Of a stretch of DNA of 25,555 bases, positions 10,015 to 22,900 are shown piece after piece. The notes beneath the pieces were generated by a model. That model had not been told where the DNA came from. It worked only from the letters and a program-made list of their open reading frames with translations, and did not search any database. This stretch comes from Ichthyophonus hoferi (Eukaryota; Opisthokonta; Ichthyosporea; Ichthyophonida; Ichthyophonidae), in NCBI GenBank assembly GCA_002751075.1, contig NAOQ01000035.1, forward strand, positions 72,446-98,000, written 5' to 3'. Position 1 is the stretch's first letter, and each line of letters begins with the position of its first letter. The position numbers were made by a program, and so were the translations under genes.

Positions 10015-10327
10015 AAATCATAGTAAATTAAATTTACATGTACTTTTTGTTAATAATTTACGGGTGAAAGAAATTAAATTTAACTGACATAACTATCTGG
10101 TTCAATCATTCGCATGAAACCTATTAGAAAAAATTCCATTAAATGTGTACTATTTACCTGCACATATTTAGGTATTTAATGTCTTTTGCGTAATTTGCCA
10201 TGATTTTAAATCTAATCTATCTCCTTTTCACATGGGATCGCGCGGATCAATACCTGCAAACATAAAAGAGCAGCACAATACATGATCAACATAGATTACC
10301 TTTATATAATATAATACATATACAATA

Positions 10328-13300
10328 ATGGAGATGAACGCAGACTGCAAGACCCCCTTAATTGAACCCGTTGACGCTTGTAATAGTCATACCTCCCCGC
10401 ATATTAGCCTGCTAGTTATTTTGAAAAACAAAGAATTAGGAATAGGATTGTAAAACAATATGCCTTGTAGTTTATAATTGTACAGAAATATGTGGTTAGT
10501 CATAGTAGTGGTGCATAGGTGTATGGCCAGTTTTGGAACTTCCAGATACCTGAAAATATACATACTGTCATAATATATCTTGTTCTAAATGTAAGATCCA
10601 ACAAATGTACAGGGTCTATTAAAAATATATAGTCCGTTGAGCATATATTTTCAATCCAATACAGATTTTATTTGTAGCGTCAAATTTAAAATTTGATAAC
10701 AACAATCATTTATTTTGCAGATAACAAGCAGAGTGACATGCTACGTGATTCATGGGTAAGGTATCTAGGTAAGTTTTCACGCTCCATACCTTTTATGTAT
10801 ACCTTCCAAGGCTCATTTGTAGCTGATGGTAGCCATTCACACAAACATGCACATATGCACATATAAAGAAAAGGTGTCCTTTTATACAGTTAATTAATAC
10901 ATAATTACAAGTAACAATATCGGATGTATAATTGATCTGACCATTATTCATTTTCTATTTTTTGGCATATTCAAAATAAGGCCAAAAAGCATATAATAAA
11001 GGGAAGCATATCAATATAAGGAAAGAAAAGAATCAATAGGGTGAGCATATCGTGGGGTAAATTTATCTATCTTATGTACATATAAAATATATAGTGGGTG
11101 GGTGAAAAGAGACAGAGGAGAAATACACAGTCTTAAGCAAAAAGACAGACTGAGAATATTTTGTTGTGTATAACTATATTTGAAAAATTGCACTGGTACC
11201 AAATACTCGTACCAGGATCTACAGAATAATTTATGTAAAAACTTAACGCAATATTTCGAATGTTAACTATAACGCCGTAAGAATAAAAAAACCCAATGGA
11301 TCTACCTATTCACATTAATAAAACATATTCTAACAGGCTCCACATACTAATATGTTACTATTAGCCTATATTTTGGGCATTCATTTAAGGCCCAATTGTA
11401 ATTATCCCAAATTTTTTAAAAAAAAACCAAAGGAAAAAAAGAAGAAGAAAGTAATCAAACTAAGTAAAGTTAAATTCATACCTTATTTCCATCATTAATA
11501 TATGACTATTTGCTCGGCATATCTCTCTCAATTTATATTTTATCTTACACTGTCTTATTTTAAATAATTGTAATTGTCCCTACAGGATATTCCAACGAAC
11601 TAGGAGAATCTCTCAAAGCGGTTATCCCACACCCGCTCTATTTGGGCACATATGTTTTATCTTCTGGATATGTACTGACCGACACTATTGATAAAGGAAC
11701 CAAAGCCTACAAAGTTTGTATTCCCCAAATGTCCCTTATAGGCAAATGCATATAATAAGAGCAAAGATTTGCGTACACTTTCCTTAGCTTGCTTAAAAAT
11801 TGTTGATGTACTCTCTAATTCATACCATATGCGCATACACGCTTTAGCCGGCGCCTTTACTTAATTGTTGCTCACATAAAATAGCTGACGTGTGGCATAA
11901 GTATATATGCATTTATACGTTCATGTAAAATGAAAGTATGTCAGTGTAATTGCTACACGATAAAATTAAAGGATTTTCACTCTGTTAGATATATATATAA
12001 TGATACAATTATAAAATAACACATATATACTATATATTATTTTAACGGAGTATGCAACATAGATCTTGGTGGTCTTGAGTTCATCCTGTGTAGTAATTAT
12101 CTTACTCATGTTCAAGGTAGTAACCGACTATTGTAAGCAGATAACTTGGAATAAAAATTGTATAAACTTTATTTACTATCATTACAGAATCAGAATTCCC
12201 AATCTGTTTTAGACAAAACCATTTTTTATTTTTTTAAAATAGCATTTTCTATATATATTATTTCAGAATACAATATTAATTATTTAGATAATTATAACTA
12301 TAGTCATTTTGCCTGTGTTGTATCTGTTGCTACATTTGACATCGGGTGCTCCTCTATAGAAAGCACAAGCTTTGAGCAGGTCAGATAGGGCCCGCCATAC
12401 GACGCTTGCAGTTATAGAAACTGGGGTTTGGCAGGTATGTAAAATAAAGAGACACCCAACCCATTATGCATTGTTAATTTGTTTGCGTTTATCAACCCCT
12501 ATGGTTGGAAGAAGGATAGGCTATTTTATGAATCTTCTCTTTTCTTTTATTATAGCCTCTATTTTTCTCTAATAATTGATTAGCGACCTTGCTCCTTAAA
12601 CCATAGTGCAAAGTATAGCTGTACATTTTTTTATCGTACTGGGATACTCTCTATCATAGCAATATCTAAGTTCTACTCTATGCAGTGTTAAAAGCATAAA
12701 GCCGTTAGACAGGATATCAATTTAGTCTCTTACTTAAACATAAATATGAAACATAGTTGGAAAAATTTGTTTAAATCTGGGTCTCAGTGTTAAACTCAGC
12801 AAAGACAATAAAACTACAATTATTATCATCTAACATAAATACATTGTTAGGTTATTTAGTCAGACTGCTATACAAATATTTTATTTTAGATCTACTATTA
12901 ATTTCATACACTACATAAGCATGCTGACCATATAGATCAAATATAAAGCTTCACTAACTCATCTTCAATCCTATAAAATATATACCCACAGGCATTTGCA
13001 TCAGTCATTATTCCAGGCTTCTTCATTAATCGACTTTGTGCTTTCTCAGCTTGGAGCCAAATGCTCTTATTCCCGCGGGTACCCTTTCCTGCTCAAAAGG
13101 CAGTTACAGTATGTAATATACTTTTTTTTTTAATTGCTAAAATAGATTAGTACTTTTTCATTGTGGTGAGTATAAAATGAATAACTTTATAACTATGAAT
13201 ATTACAGCAAACAGATGTGAAGAAAAGTGTACAGTTGCAACACATGTCCTTACGTCAATTTGTTTTGCAAGAGTTTTTGCTTTCACCACTGCATTTATAG

Positions 13301-13716
13301 ACTTCACATAAATAAAAAATATTTACTTATGTCTAATTATTTATTGCCACTATATTGATGATTGGGTTACTCCTGGCCTCTCTCAAATAACTAAACAAAT
13401 GTATATTATAATAAAAAAGAGACAACACGTATGACATGTATAATATGCTATGTGTCTAACATAATTAATATATTAATGTAAACATTGTTTTATATCCAGT
13501 CGGCAATTATCACTCGCTTACGTGCATTTACATGTGTAAATAAACACACACCACCACACAAACACTTACCCCATACACATACATGTACAGACCGCCATTG
13601 GGCTTGCAGCAATTCCTTTAATAATCCAACCAATTGACCACTTTGTGGATCGAGCTATGGCAACGGCATTAGTTCCTGTTAAGAAATGGTTGCTCAAAGA
13701 CTTGGCCGAGGTTTAA
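10328..13716 (+). CDS. MTFP1: Mitochondrial fission process protein 1 (MTP18), complete, six exons
   Basis: Exons 10328-10379, 10721-10768, 11586-11713, 12360-12434, 12992-13108 and 13591-13716 join in phase to 181 residues; human MTFP1 has 166. Family motifs in order are DSWVRYLGYSNELGESLK (human DTWVRYLGYANEVGEAFR), SSGYVLTDTIDKG (human SSYVLADAIDKG), TLAVIETGVWQAFASV (human VAVVDTFVWQALASV), IPGFFINRLCA and AIPLIIQPIDHFVD (human TIPIIIHPIDRSVD). Hydrophobic segments lie near residues 50-65, 102-120 and 141-155. MTFP1 is an inner mitochondrial membrane protein that promotes Drp1-dependent mitochondrial fission and affects inner-membrane bioenergetics. Exons 2-6 are secure. Exon 1 is inferred from an ATG whose frame reaches a phase-compatible but weaker GTAATA donor; an alternative start is the ATG at 10736 inside exon 2. 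Intron 3 uses a GTTTGT donor. No AATAAA was found close after the stop. Confidence 0.93.
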
Positions 13717-14066
13717 CCAATGTTTAGTTTGTTTTTTTTTCTACGGATGTAAGGTGATAAATACATCATATATATCACTGAACTACCTACTTTACATACA
13801 ACAGCAGCTTAGTAAGTTAAATAGGCAATTTTTATTTTTCAAATCTGGCTTTCAATGCTCTATTTTTAGATCGTTCTGGTGTTATTCTTTGCAACAAATT
13901 AATATTTTGTCAAAAGAAATTACAAGGTAATATAAATATGAGCACCAGTTAGGTACTTACTAATTTGGCTTCTATTAGGTCTATCTCAATACGTAGCTTC
14001 CTATTTAACCTATTCGATATTTGTAATTAGATCAATGATTACAGCTAGCAAAGAGAGAATTGGTTA
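13717..14066. other. Short convergent intergenic region
   Basis: This stretch holds the 3' flanks of MTFP1 (plus) and of the small minus-strand gene. No coding potential is visible. There is no canonical AATAAA for MTFP1; only AT-rich variants occur. Confidence 0.45.
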
Positions 14067-14076
14067 TTTATTTATT
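14067..14076 (-). terminator. Overlapping poly(A) signals of the small minus-strand gene
   Basis: TTTATTTATT on the plus strand gives two overlapping AATAAA hexamers on the minus strand, 30-39 bases past the stop codon at 14106. This close placement supports the frame at 14106-14513 as a transcribed gene. Confidence 0.5.
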
Positions 14077-14105
14077 TAAACATTGTCCACTCACGAGAAA
14101 ACCGA

Positions 14106-14513
14106 TTACAATGTATAACGTTCTGCAGTAGTTCTGGTGATTCGTCTACCGACTTTTGGGGCTCCAATTAGGTGTTGTTCCGAAGTATCTCTTGCTGGAC
14201 TAATGATAGATACAGCACCTAGCTTTGATTCACTTTCAACAGAAAAATGAAATGAGTTTGATGTAAGAGGAGTGTATGATGGTTCTATCCTCAACTGTAT
14301 GAAGTATTCTTCTACAAATTGAGGATAGACTTTGGCCTTAATACGCTTAGGTGCGTTGGTGGTAATAGCACAATGTGAACGATTAGTAAGCAGTGCTAAA
14401 GCTGGGTGTATGTAATAGTTATTATCATTACCAAATGTAATTGAACAGTTCTCAGTATTATCGATAGGGGAACACCAACGACTATAATCAAGTGCCAATA
14501 AAGAACTAGACAT
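14106..14513 (-). CDS. Small hypothetical protein, 135 residues, intronless
   Basis: An uninterrupted minus-strand frame from ATG (A at -3) to TAA. The protein begins MSSSLLALDYSRWCSPIDN and ends RRITRTTAERYTL. It is soluble-looking, with no clear signal peptide or membrane segment, mixed charge, and a basic Arg/Lys-rich C-terminal third. Composition is balanced (Ser, Thr, Glu, Pro, His, Trp present), unlike AT-driven spurious frames nearby, which favours real coding. Tandem AATAAA hexamers follow the stop, and a (TA)n tract lies about 45-65 bases upstream of the ATG where a TATA-like element could sit. It is convergent with MTFP1. I recognise no family or motif. It could be a lineage-specific gene or the 3' remnant of a longer one; no upstream exon was found. 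Confidence 0.5.
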   Translation of the reverse strand: MSSSLLALDYSRWCSPIDNTENCSITFGNDNNYYIHPALALLTNRSHCAITTNAPKRIKAKVYPQFVEEYFIQLRIEPSYTPLTSNSFHFSVESESKLGAVSIISPARDTSEQHLIGAPKVGRRITRTTAERYTL

Positions 14514-14556
14514 TATAATAAAATACAGACCAAGAACCTTCTTACCATCAATGAGA

Positions 14557-14577
14557 ATATATATATATATATATAAT
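14557..14577. repeat. (AT)n tract upstream of the small minus-strand gene
   Basis: A run of about ten AT dinucleotides located 44-64 bases upstream of the minus-strand ATG at 14513. It may act as a TATA-like element, but such runs are common throughout this window. Confidence 0.6.
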
Positions 14578-16948
14578 ATATTGTTAACAAGTTATAATAA
14601 GAAACAAAACTTTGTTTATAATGGTTTATACTTCATTATTCATGACTTTGTTGCTTTATTGGTTGTTTTTGTTCCTTTTATTCTTTCTGTGACCTTTGTT
14701 TATCGTGGATATTAATGTAGCCTGTCAAATGAAAACAGTCATATAGATCTTTATTGGCTAATGTGGTTCACATGAATCCAGTAAAGCCCACTAGAATTGC
14801 TTGATCACAGCTTGATCTTACATCTTCAATTGGTCTAACGTATGTGCTGGTACAATCTTGATATTATGTAAATGCCAATCCAAGACGATCGATCAAAATT
14901 GAACCAGGTGCGACTATATAGTAAGCCATTTCTAATCATATGTTTGGGATCCAGATAAACCACTGCTTAGGTATCCTGCCTAATATAAGTCTTTTTAACT
15001 TATTTAATAATAAAAATATAGCTTAGCATGTCTGTACTCCGTGTACGCAAGGGCATGCGTTAAAACGCCCCTTAATTCGGCATTCCCTCTCCTAAATTAA
15101 TATAGGTCACAGGAAAGTTCCTGTCTACTTTTATTCCCAACAGAATTAACTACACGTTCAATTGTTTTTATTGATATACAGTTTGATGCAGTATAAAAAG
15201 TATATTTTAAGACACATTGCTACTTTTATATTGCTTCCAGCTAAGACCTACACTTTTTAATATATGCAACTCTGTAGATTTCGTATAACTGTGCTGTTAT
15301 CAATCGATATCATTGGTTTATCATAATTGACGCAGGTGATTGGGGGAACTGATCGAGATAAAATTAAAAAAATTCCTATCATGCATAGCGATAAGTAAAG
15401 CTCCATGGAATACTAAATAGTTGCGAGATATCTGATTATTAATCTAAACATATATTTTATTACTTACGTATATATTCTTATTTTTTATGTAGAAAGCATA
15501 TATATATATTATTTTGAATACTAGTTATAGTAATGGATATGTAATAATATAGCTTTTTATAAGTGCTCATTGTCTACGTTTTGTACGTATGTCGAATTTT
15601 GCAATTAGTAGAACTAGTATACAAGCAGTATAGTGTATACTATGCCAAGTGTTGTTGAACACCAAAAATGAGTATGAAATGATTCTCTTAATTAAAGGTC
15701 ATATTATTTGAAATAGAGCAAAGGTCTTATATTATGACTATACCTGTCAGCCTATAACTCCGAATCCGACGTATTTTCCGATACGACAATAACTTTAAAC
15801 TAGATAGTTAATTGCCATACAGCCCAACCAACCAAACAGACTGCATATATCCTGTTTGAAAACGTACTAATGATGATATCAAGGCACTTGTAACTCTGGT
15901 AATTTTTTGATAAAATTGGCTAATATATGTAACAGTTGTATGTGTCAAAGAAACAGTACGAGCCGCTAATGCCTTGGCCTAATCCCATATGCTGGGCGCT
16001 TCTACAAGGTTCTTCTTGCAGACATACTTTCAAAAAAGTAGTATTATTTACCTCACCTTGTCGTTTATAACAAGCCTGTTAAATGATTTAAGGAGGACAT
16101 ATAATCGAACATTGAGCATGGTCCAATAGTTTGTCTCTAAAAGTCTATTTAAGTAAGACACCGTTTTTATTTTATTTTATTTTTTAGAAAATCTATTTCT
16201 AGATCTTAATTTTGTGCTAAAAGTTATGTATTTGGGTTGCACCAATAACGTTATTAATCCTTAATTTTTCTTAAAAAAAAAAATGCCGCTAATGACAATT
16301 ATAGTTCCATTGTCTCCACCTTTTCTAAAAAGAGGCAAAAAAGAAGAAAAATAAACAAAAAAGAAGTCAACAGTTGCTACCTAACACAATGTTCGCACTT
16401 GGATCAATATTTTTCAGAATCGTATTTCTTAAGTGCTTGAAATTGTACCAAACATGGTCAGTGGCTGTACTTCAAAAATTAAAAAGCTATTATAAAGTCC
16501 CACATACGGTTGGTGGGTTTGGATATTTAAAAAAATTCTTCGATGTCTCCAGCATCTTTTCTATTAGTTTAGAAATCACAGGATGGACTATTTTAATACA
16601 GGATAAGTAGCCACTCATCATGATATATTTAAAATCAATATCTATTACTGCTTATAGTAAACCAACCGCCAGACCTTTATTCCTTGATCTTAATTTTGAT
16701 TAGTGCCTCTTGCATTTACCATACATTAATGCATTAATGTTAAGTGCTGTATGTCAGTTGCTTATTAGTCTGTAGAGGGGTGGAAATATTGCTAGTAGAA
16801 AAGATAGTCTGAGGAAACTATATCATCGTTTATAGACCCTGGTATAAGGTCTGTCCGTAATATTTCTGCGGTATAGAGGGCTTCATACGCTGAAGTCTAG
16901 ATACTTATAGTGTGTGCCAAAAACAAAGACTATTAGTCTTGTATAAAC
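14578..16948. other. Intergenic region upstream of SPTLC1
   Basis: This AT-rich stretch of 2.4 kb contains no recognised gene. The only notable open frame runs from ATG 16389 to 16610 (73 residues, beginning MFALGSIFFRIVF, hydrophobic at the start, with a KLKSYYKVPHTVGGFGYLKK segment). It resembles no family I know and lies about 340 bases before the SPTLC1 start, so it may be a chance frame or upstream leader sequence. The last 100 bases before the SPTLC1 ATG show no clear TATA box. Confidence 0.45.
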
Positions 16949-19900
16949 ATGGTTGACTTCAATGGAACATTGGTGGATCCTCAGGCCTTGTCCTTGGTAG
17001 ATATTAGGCTTATTTTAGCTATTAAGGTACAGAAGGCTCTTCCAGATTTTACCTTTGTGGACAAATGGCTGCATACTTATGTTGGAAACTGGTGGTCTAG
17101 TTATGTGATGTCGCTGTACACAAAGGTATATAAACCACTCCATTTTCTTTGCTTTCTTCCTTGGACTAACTTTCTGCCAATAAAGACAAACTTACGCATT
17201 GATGTTTTTCTTTCAACCTTTTCAAAATGTATTGAGTGATAGTTATGTTTGATTTGATTGGAATGGGGAAAGAGAGGCTTTTCATATTGGGCGGGCGACT
17301 TGTTAGATCTAGATCTCTTGCGTGCGTGGTGGATCTAAAAGTATAGAGCTTTTGGGTCACACCAAATAATATATATATATATATATATTATAAGTTAAAA
17401 CACTTAACAAGCACATGAACCGGAAACAGAATGTAACACTTTGTTTATATAGTTTCATGGGTGTTTTGTTTTGCACACTGCTTGAAGAGCCATCTTATTT
17501 AAGAGAAAATAGCGTATGCTATGTATATTATCACTCTTCCATAAAGTTTAGTTCTAATCTTAAAATAAGTATTGTTTATACTCTAATATACACATTCAAT
17601 CATTCAATAGTCTTTTAACACCTTTAAGTGTTTATTAATGTAATATTTTATTTTGTGACACCAAGACCTCAACATATGGAAAATGGGTGGCTTGTTTTAA
17701 TACCACAGGTCATAAAGGTAATGGAAACAACCACAATTGACATGATAGAACAACGTTATAATTTACACTTTCATCAACAATAGTTGTGTTACTGATATAA
17801 TATTCAATGAAAACAAATTACTTGATGCATGAAATCACGTGTAAAGTGAGAAGCAGAAATTTATACACTTGTGTAGCCAAGCTTGTAGAGCGTAATAGAG
17901 ATATACCCGAAAAAGGTTGTGATAGAATAGAACCATTATGAGGCTGATATGAAAAAGAAGACAATGATCATAGGAGTTAATGACCTAGCAACTCACCTCT
18001 ACTTATCCCATCCAGGATTACTCTGGCTATCATATCGTGCTGGAGATCCTTTTGTTTTTAGTTTTATTGAAGCTCATTATCACTCCAAGAGGACGGGTTA
18101 GTCTGGAGGGTGAAAAGTTGACAGATCAGGTAAGAATACATGATGTGATAGGGCCATATAGGGAGGGTGATATGCATGTGTATCTGGATTACTCATTTAG
18201 ATTCATAAATGAAAGCGTTTGATATTGACTTTATTTATTTTAAAAATTGAATGAATAAGGTGTGATTGGGCCTTAAAAGACTGCATCTTTTAGTACTGAT
18301 CTTATGTTTTATTGATTGTTTCCTAATTAATTAATTAATTACCAAGTCCTGTATCTCCTCTTGTGCAACATGTTATTTCATACAAGCGCACTACAAGCCA
18401 ACATAAGCACCTACGCATGCACATACTTGCAGGCTTTTGTGTATACATAAAACCATATTTAAGATGGTTCCATGCCCGTTTTTACCAGATAGTCTTACCC
18501 CACTAACCTACAAACATCAATACATTGCGTTGCATTGATACTCATATTCCAACTTTACGTATTCAACTTATTAAGTGTAAATAACATATACCACGTATTC
18601 ATACATTCCTTCTTACCTATGAGGTATCGATCCCCATTCCTAGTTGCACCAGATTCTATTCCTACTAAGTCTCGATTAACTATTCTTGACACCTAAACTT
18701 AGGTGACTATTCTAGAATACTCTGTGTAGTTAATTGAGTGTTATGTGTAATGTGCTATATGATAATCATCCAATACTACCCTCTTTTAGAGCGTATGTAT
18801 GTATTAATAATATATAATAGTATATAATATTGTAATATATGTTTACCTAAATAAAGTCTATAGGGACACCTCTTCCCTTTGCCTCCTGTATAAAGTGAAG
18901 ATAACGTAAGGATTAATATATCCATCGGGTGTAACATTTTTTTCATGTCTATACATACATAGATTCTGTATACAGATAAGCATATCTTGCCATTGGTTTT
19001 TTCTGCACTCTGACCTATGTACATACACGGACTTTTGGCTGACTTTATTATTTTTATCTCGCTGATTGCTATAGGAAATCGAAGAGATGATAGATGCATA
19101 CACACCAGAACCTTTAATGGATGAGCTCAATGATAGCGAAAGGAAGCTGTTGCAGAGACCTGTTGTGGTTGGGTAGGTACTATCTTGATTGGTTTAAGGA
19201 AAGAGAAGGTATGGAATATGTTATGAGAGAGTTAGGGGAGATGGAAGATAATATATATGAGGAAATACACGCGGAGGTAGCCTCCAATACGACCATACTT
19301 GCTTTAAACAATACTTGTTAGTATAGTATATCCTAATATCTCATTCTTTTTAATGTTATATCTTAATATGTAATATGTCACGTCCTTACTACATTAGATT
19401 TTTCTATATTATATCCTATTATATCATATTAATTAATAACACCCATTCATGACGTACAGACCTGTTAAACCAATCACTAAATTCATTGACGGAGTCGAGA
19501 GAATCAATGTCTCCACCTTTAACTTCCTAGGCTTGATTGGTGATAAAGAGGCCGAGGTATGCTGGTTGGTTAAATGAGTGTTTATGACGTCTATGCATGC
19601 CTCTATCTAGCTCACTGTTTTTTGTACGTGGCGTAGTTTTTATTGCAGTAAGTATTTTTTTAGTCTTTTGCATGTCTTGGTTGTCCATCGCAAATACTGT
19701 GTATGATAGTTAAAATTTATATATGAATTCAGATTGGCGTGTACTAGTTGAGCTTCTTTGTATGCATTCGGAAGGATACGTGGATGCCGATACAAAAATA
19801 TATACATAGATACTGCAATACATGCTATCAAACATCATGGCTAATTATATGTATGTATGAAAAAATAAGTGTAAATATATAGAGTGGAATTGATACCAGG

Positions 19901-22900
19901 ACTTTGAATTGGTTCTCAAATATGTTCATATATAGGTATAGGTATAAATATATATATGAATATGTAAATATAGGCACGTGTATATCTATACATGTATATA
20001 CACCTCATATGGATTGACAGCTAGTGACCTCATAGTGACCTCATAACCCAACACCACACGTATTTACTGCTTACTTATGACTTTAGCTTGTAGCTGATTG
20101 CTTGTTTGCATCCTAGCAAACCAAAGAACACGAATATACACATGTATGTATATATGTATATATGTATATATGATACGTAATGGGGATCTAGTTAGGTATT
20201 AGTAGCAATAATAATAATAACAAATACACTATTTAACCTGCTTATATGTATGGCTTTGGCTCTGCATTAACATATCTATCATCCTATAGAAAGCCACCGA
20301 AGACTCTATATTATGCCATGGTGTAGGATCATGTGGCCCACGTGGGTTCTATGGAACCATTGGTAAGTCACCATTCATTTATCACAAATTATTATATTTA
20401 TTTCTAAACACTAATTGAATACTTTATTAAGAGTATTAGTAATTTAGCATTAAGTAATTGTGACCATAGTCATGTTATTTTATCTATGGTGTTTATGTTG
20501 TAAATGGTTGATTTCACTAATAGTATTCCTGAGTTCATCAACATTATTCCTTATAGATTAATGTTTATTCCATTTATTGAAATGAATTGTGTTCGATAGC
20601 AGTAGCAATCTAATATAGATAGATAGATACAAGCAAGGTTGTTAGGAATCCTAGCGTGTTGTAGAAGCGTCAGGAGGATGGAATAGTAATGGTGCTAAGG
20701 GACTACAGTAATTGGAGATGTCATTGCATGATCTCAAACAGGGGTACTTTTCATCATAGGATTTAAGGTCTTATTTAGGAAGTAATCTATAATATATTCT
20801 TAGATCACGTGAGTCAATCTTAGATTAAGCGAATTAAACATCCTAATCTAGATTTAAAGTAATATTCCTTTGGAGATCTTTAGATCTACCGACTATACAT
20901 AGTTCTGATTGATAAGGGATTTATACAGATTCGCACGTCCATCTAGAGGAAGAACTTGCAGAGTTCCTTGGAACTGAAGAAGCCATTCTTTACTCATATG
21001 GTTTTGCTACTGTGACATCAGCGATACCTGCCTATTCCAAACGTAACGATGTTATTTTCTGGTGTGTATTGATACTTTGTATCTCTCTCTCTTTGTGATT
21101 TGTGCATCTTGTTTTTATGCCTGTTAGCTCCTCCAATAGAAAGAGAGAAAGAGAAAGAGATAGAAGGATAAAGAGATAGAAGGATAAAGAGAATTGTGTA
21201 CATTTGTATTCATATACTTTGTTACTCATTCACACCATATTAAGTAAATTTACAAGTGCATGTGTCTATATCCACGAACCACTTCGTAACATCTCTTGGA
21301 TTATTGGTTCTTATTAACTATCATCTCATTTGCATATTCTAAAACCAATGGTACATTACATTTAAATATTTATATATTTGTATAAACATGTACTATAACC
21401 AATCCTATGCTAGGTTTAAACATGCACGTGTTCGTTCATATATATACATACATTATAATCAATTATATGCATCAATATTTTCCTCTTAGCATGGTCTCAT
21501 TTATATCTTTGCTGCAAGCATAATGTGCATATATAGGTTGACTTATACACACATCCATGCATACATACATACATAATACATATACAAGCATACATACATA
21601 CATATATACATACATACAAACATAAATACACATATACATACATACATACATACATACAGCGACATGGGTGTGTCGTTTGCGGTACAGAAGGGATTGCAAG
21701 CATCACGCAGTAGTCTAAGGTGGTTCAAGCACAACGACATGGAGGACCTTGAAAGAGTACTGAAAGTGCAGGAGGAAGAAGACAAACGGGTACATAGCCC
21801 CCTATAACCCCTAGTATATATATTGCTTACCTCACTAGCTGTCCTTGTTACGTTCCATTTTTTTCTTCCTATTTCTTCGCCTATTATCCCTCTGGTCTTT
21901 CACCTGTGGCACCGTACCCTGTCCGTCTCATCCTACCTTATCCTACCCTATTCCTTCTCTTTTGCACTTTCTATCCCCTACCCGCGCTACCACATTTACA
22001 CACATACCTTATCACTGACTCACTTAATCCTAATGGACCCCTAGCATATAGAACCCCCCTCCCCCTGACCTTTCAATTTACAGGTACTTCACACCTGGTT
22101 TTGGCTCTATTTTGCCATGATTTTTTTATATACACATATATATATATATATAATCGCTAATAGGCTAATATCTACACAGATCCCAGCCAAGGCTATTAAG
22201 ATACGACGATTCCTTGTGATAGAAGGACTATATACTAATTATGGAGATATTTGCCCTCTGCCTAAAATTGTACGATACCCCTTCTCTCCTTTCTCCTCTC
22301 TCGATCGCATTGGTGTCTAGTCTTAATATATCGTAGTAAGAATATATCTTCTTTATAGTATTACTATTATATTATTCTACATGCTATTAGGGATGTCTTT
22401 GTACACTTCCTTGTTTGTTGCAATGTCATGAAACATTATTGTCGACTGTTATGTACGTGCATACACATACACATTCTCATGAGTGCATGTATATATATAC
22501 GATAGGTAAGCCCTAACTTTTGCATCCATTTTATATCATATTGTAGCTGTGTTATACCATTAAATATATAATTTATCCTATCCTATCCTATCATAGATTA
22601 ACATCGGGTCCATCTCATATAGAGTGCATATCTTATTATCAATTTTATTCTAATTCATAGACTAATCAGTAGTTTTACCGCATATACCCACATATGCTCG
22701 TCTGTGTTGCCCACAAACCAATAACCAATATACTTTCCTCCCTCTTTTACTTCTTTTTCTCTTTCCAGGTGGAACTCAAATATCGTTACAAATTCAGAAT
22801 CTTTATGGATGAAAGCATATCCTTTGGGGTATTAGGACGTACTGGGAAGGGTGTGACCGAGCATTTTGGAGTGGATGTATGTATTCTTTTTTTTCTTTTT

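Larger units (their letters stand above)
7734..10327. other. Intergenic region between the F-box gene and MTFP1
   Basis: This 2.6 kb stretch should hold the promoters of the minus-strand F-box gene and the plus-strand MTFP1 gene. ATTGG (inverted CCAAT box) recurs at about 8136, 8871, 8950, 9092, 9258 and 9312. TGACGTCA palindromes lie at 8104 and 9236. A 264-base tandem duplication fills 9472-10014. An open frame at 7942-8271 (minus, 109 codons) begins with ATG but has no recognisable domain and an unremarkable composition, so it is not called a gene. Confidence 0.5.

Noticed and set aside
14578-16948. Possible mobile element or RNA gene in the intergenic DNA
   Set aside because: I found no transposase or reverse-transcriptase motifs, terminal repeats, tRNA-like A and B boxes or snRNA motifs by eye.
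17415-17618. 67-codon frame in SPTLC1 intron 1
   Set aside because: It lies wholly within an intron bounded by two secure exons and has an AT-driven composition.
18130-18222. Open read-through of SPTLC1 exon 2 into intron 2 for about 30 codons
   Set aside because: The GTAAGA donor at 18130 and phase match to the exon at 19075 give the family sequence; the open run is probably chance.
21472-21785. Minus-strand frames with Met-Tyr-Val-Cys repeats
   Set aside because: They are translations of the (CATA)n microsatellite and of the antisense of an SPTLC1 exon.
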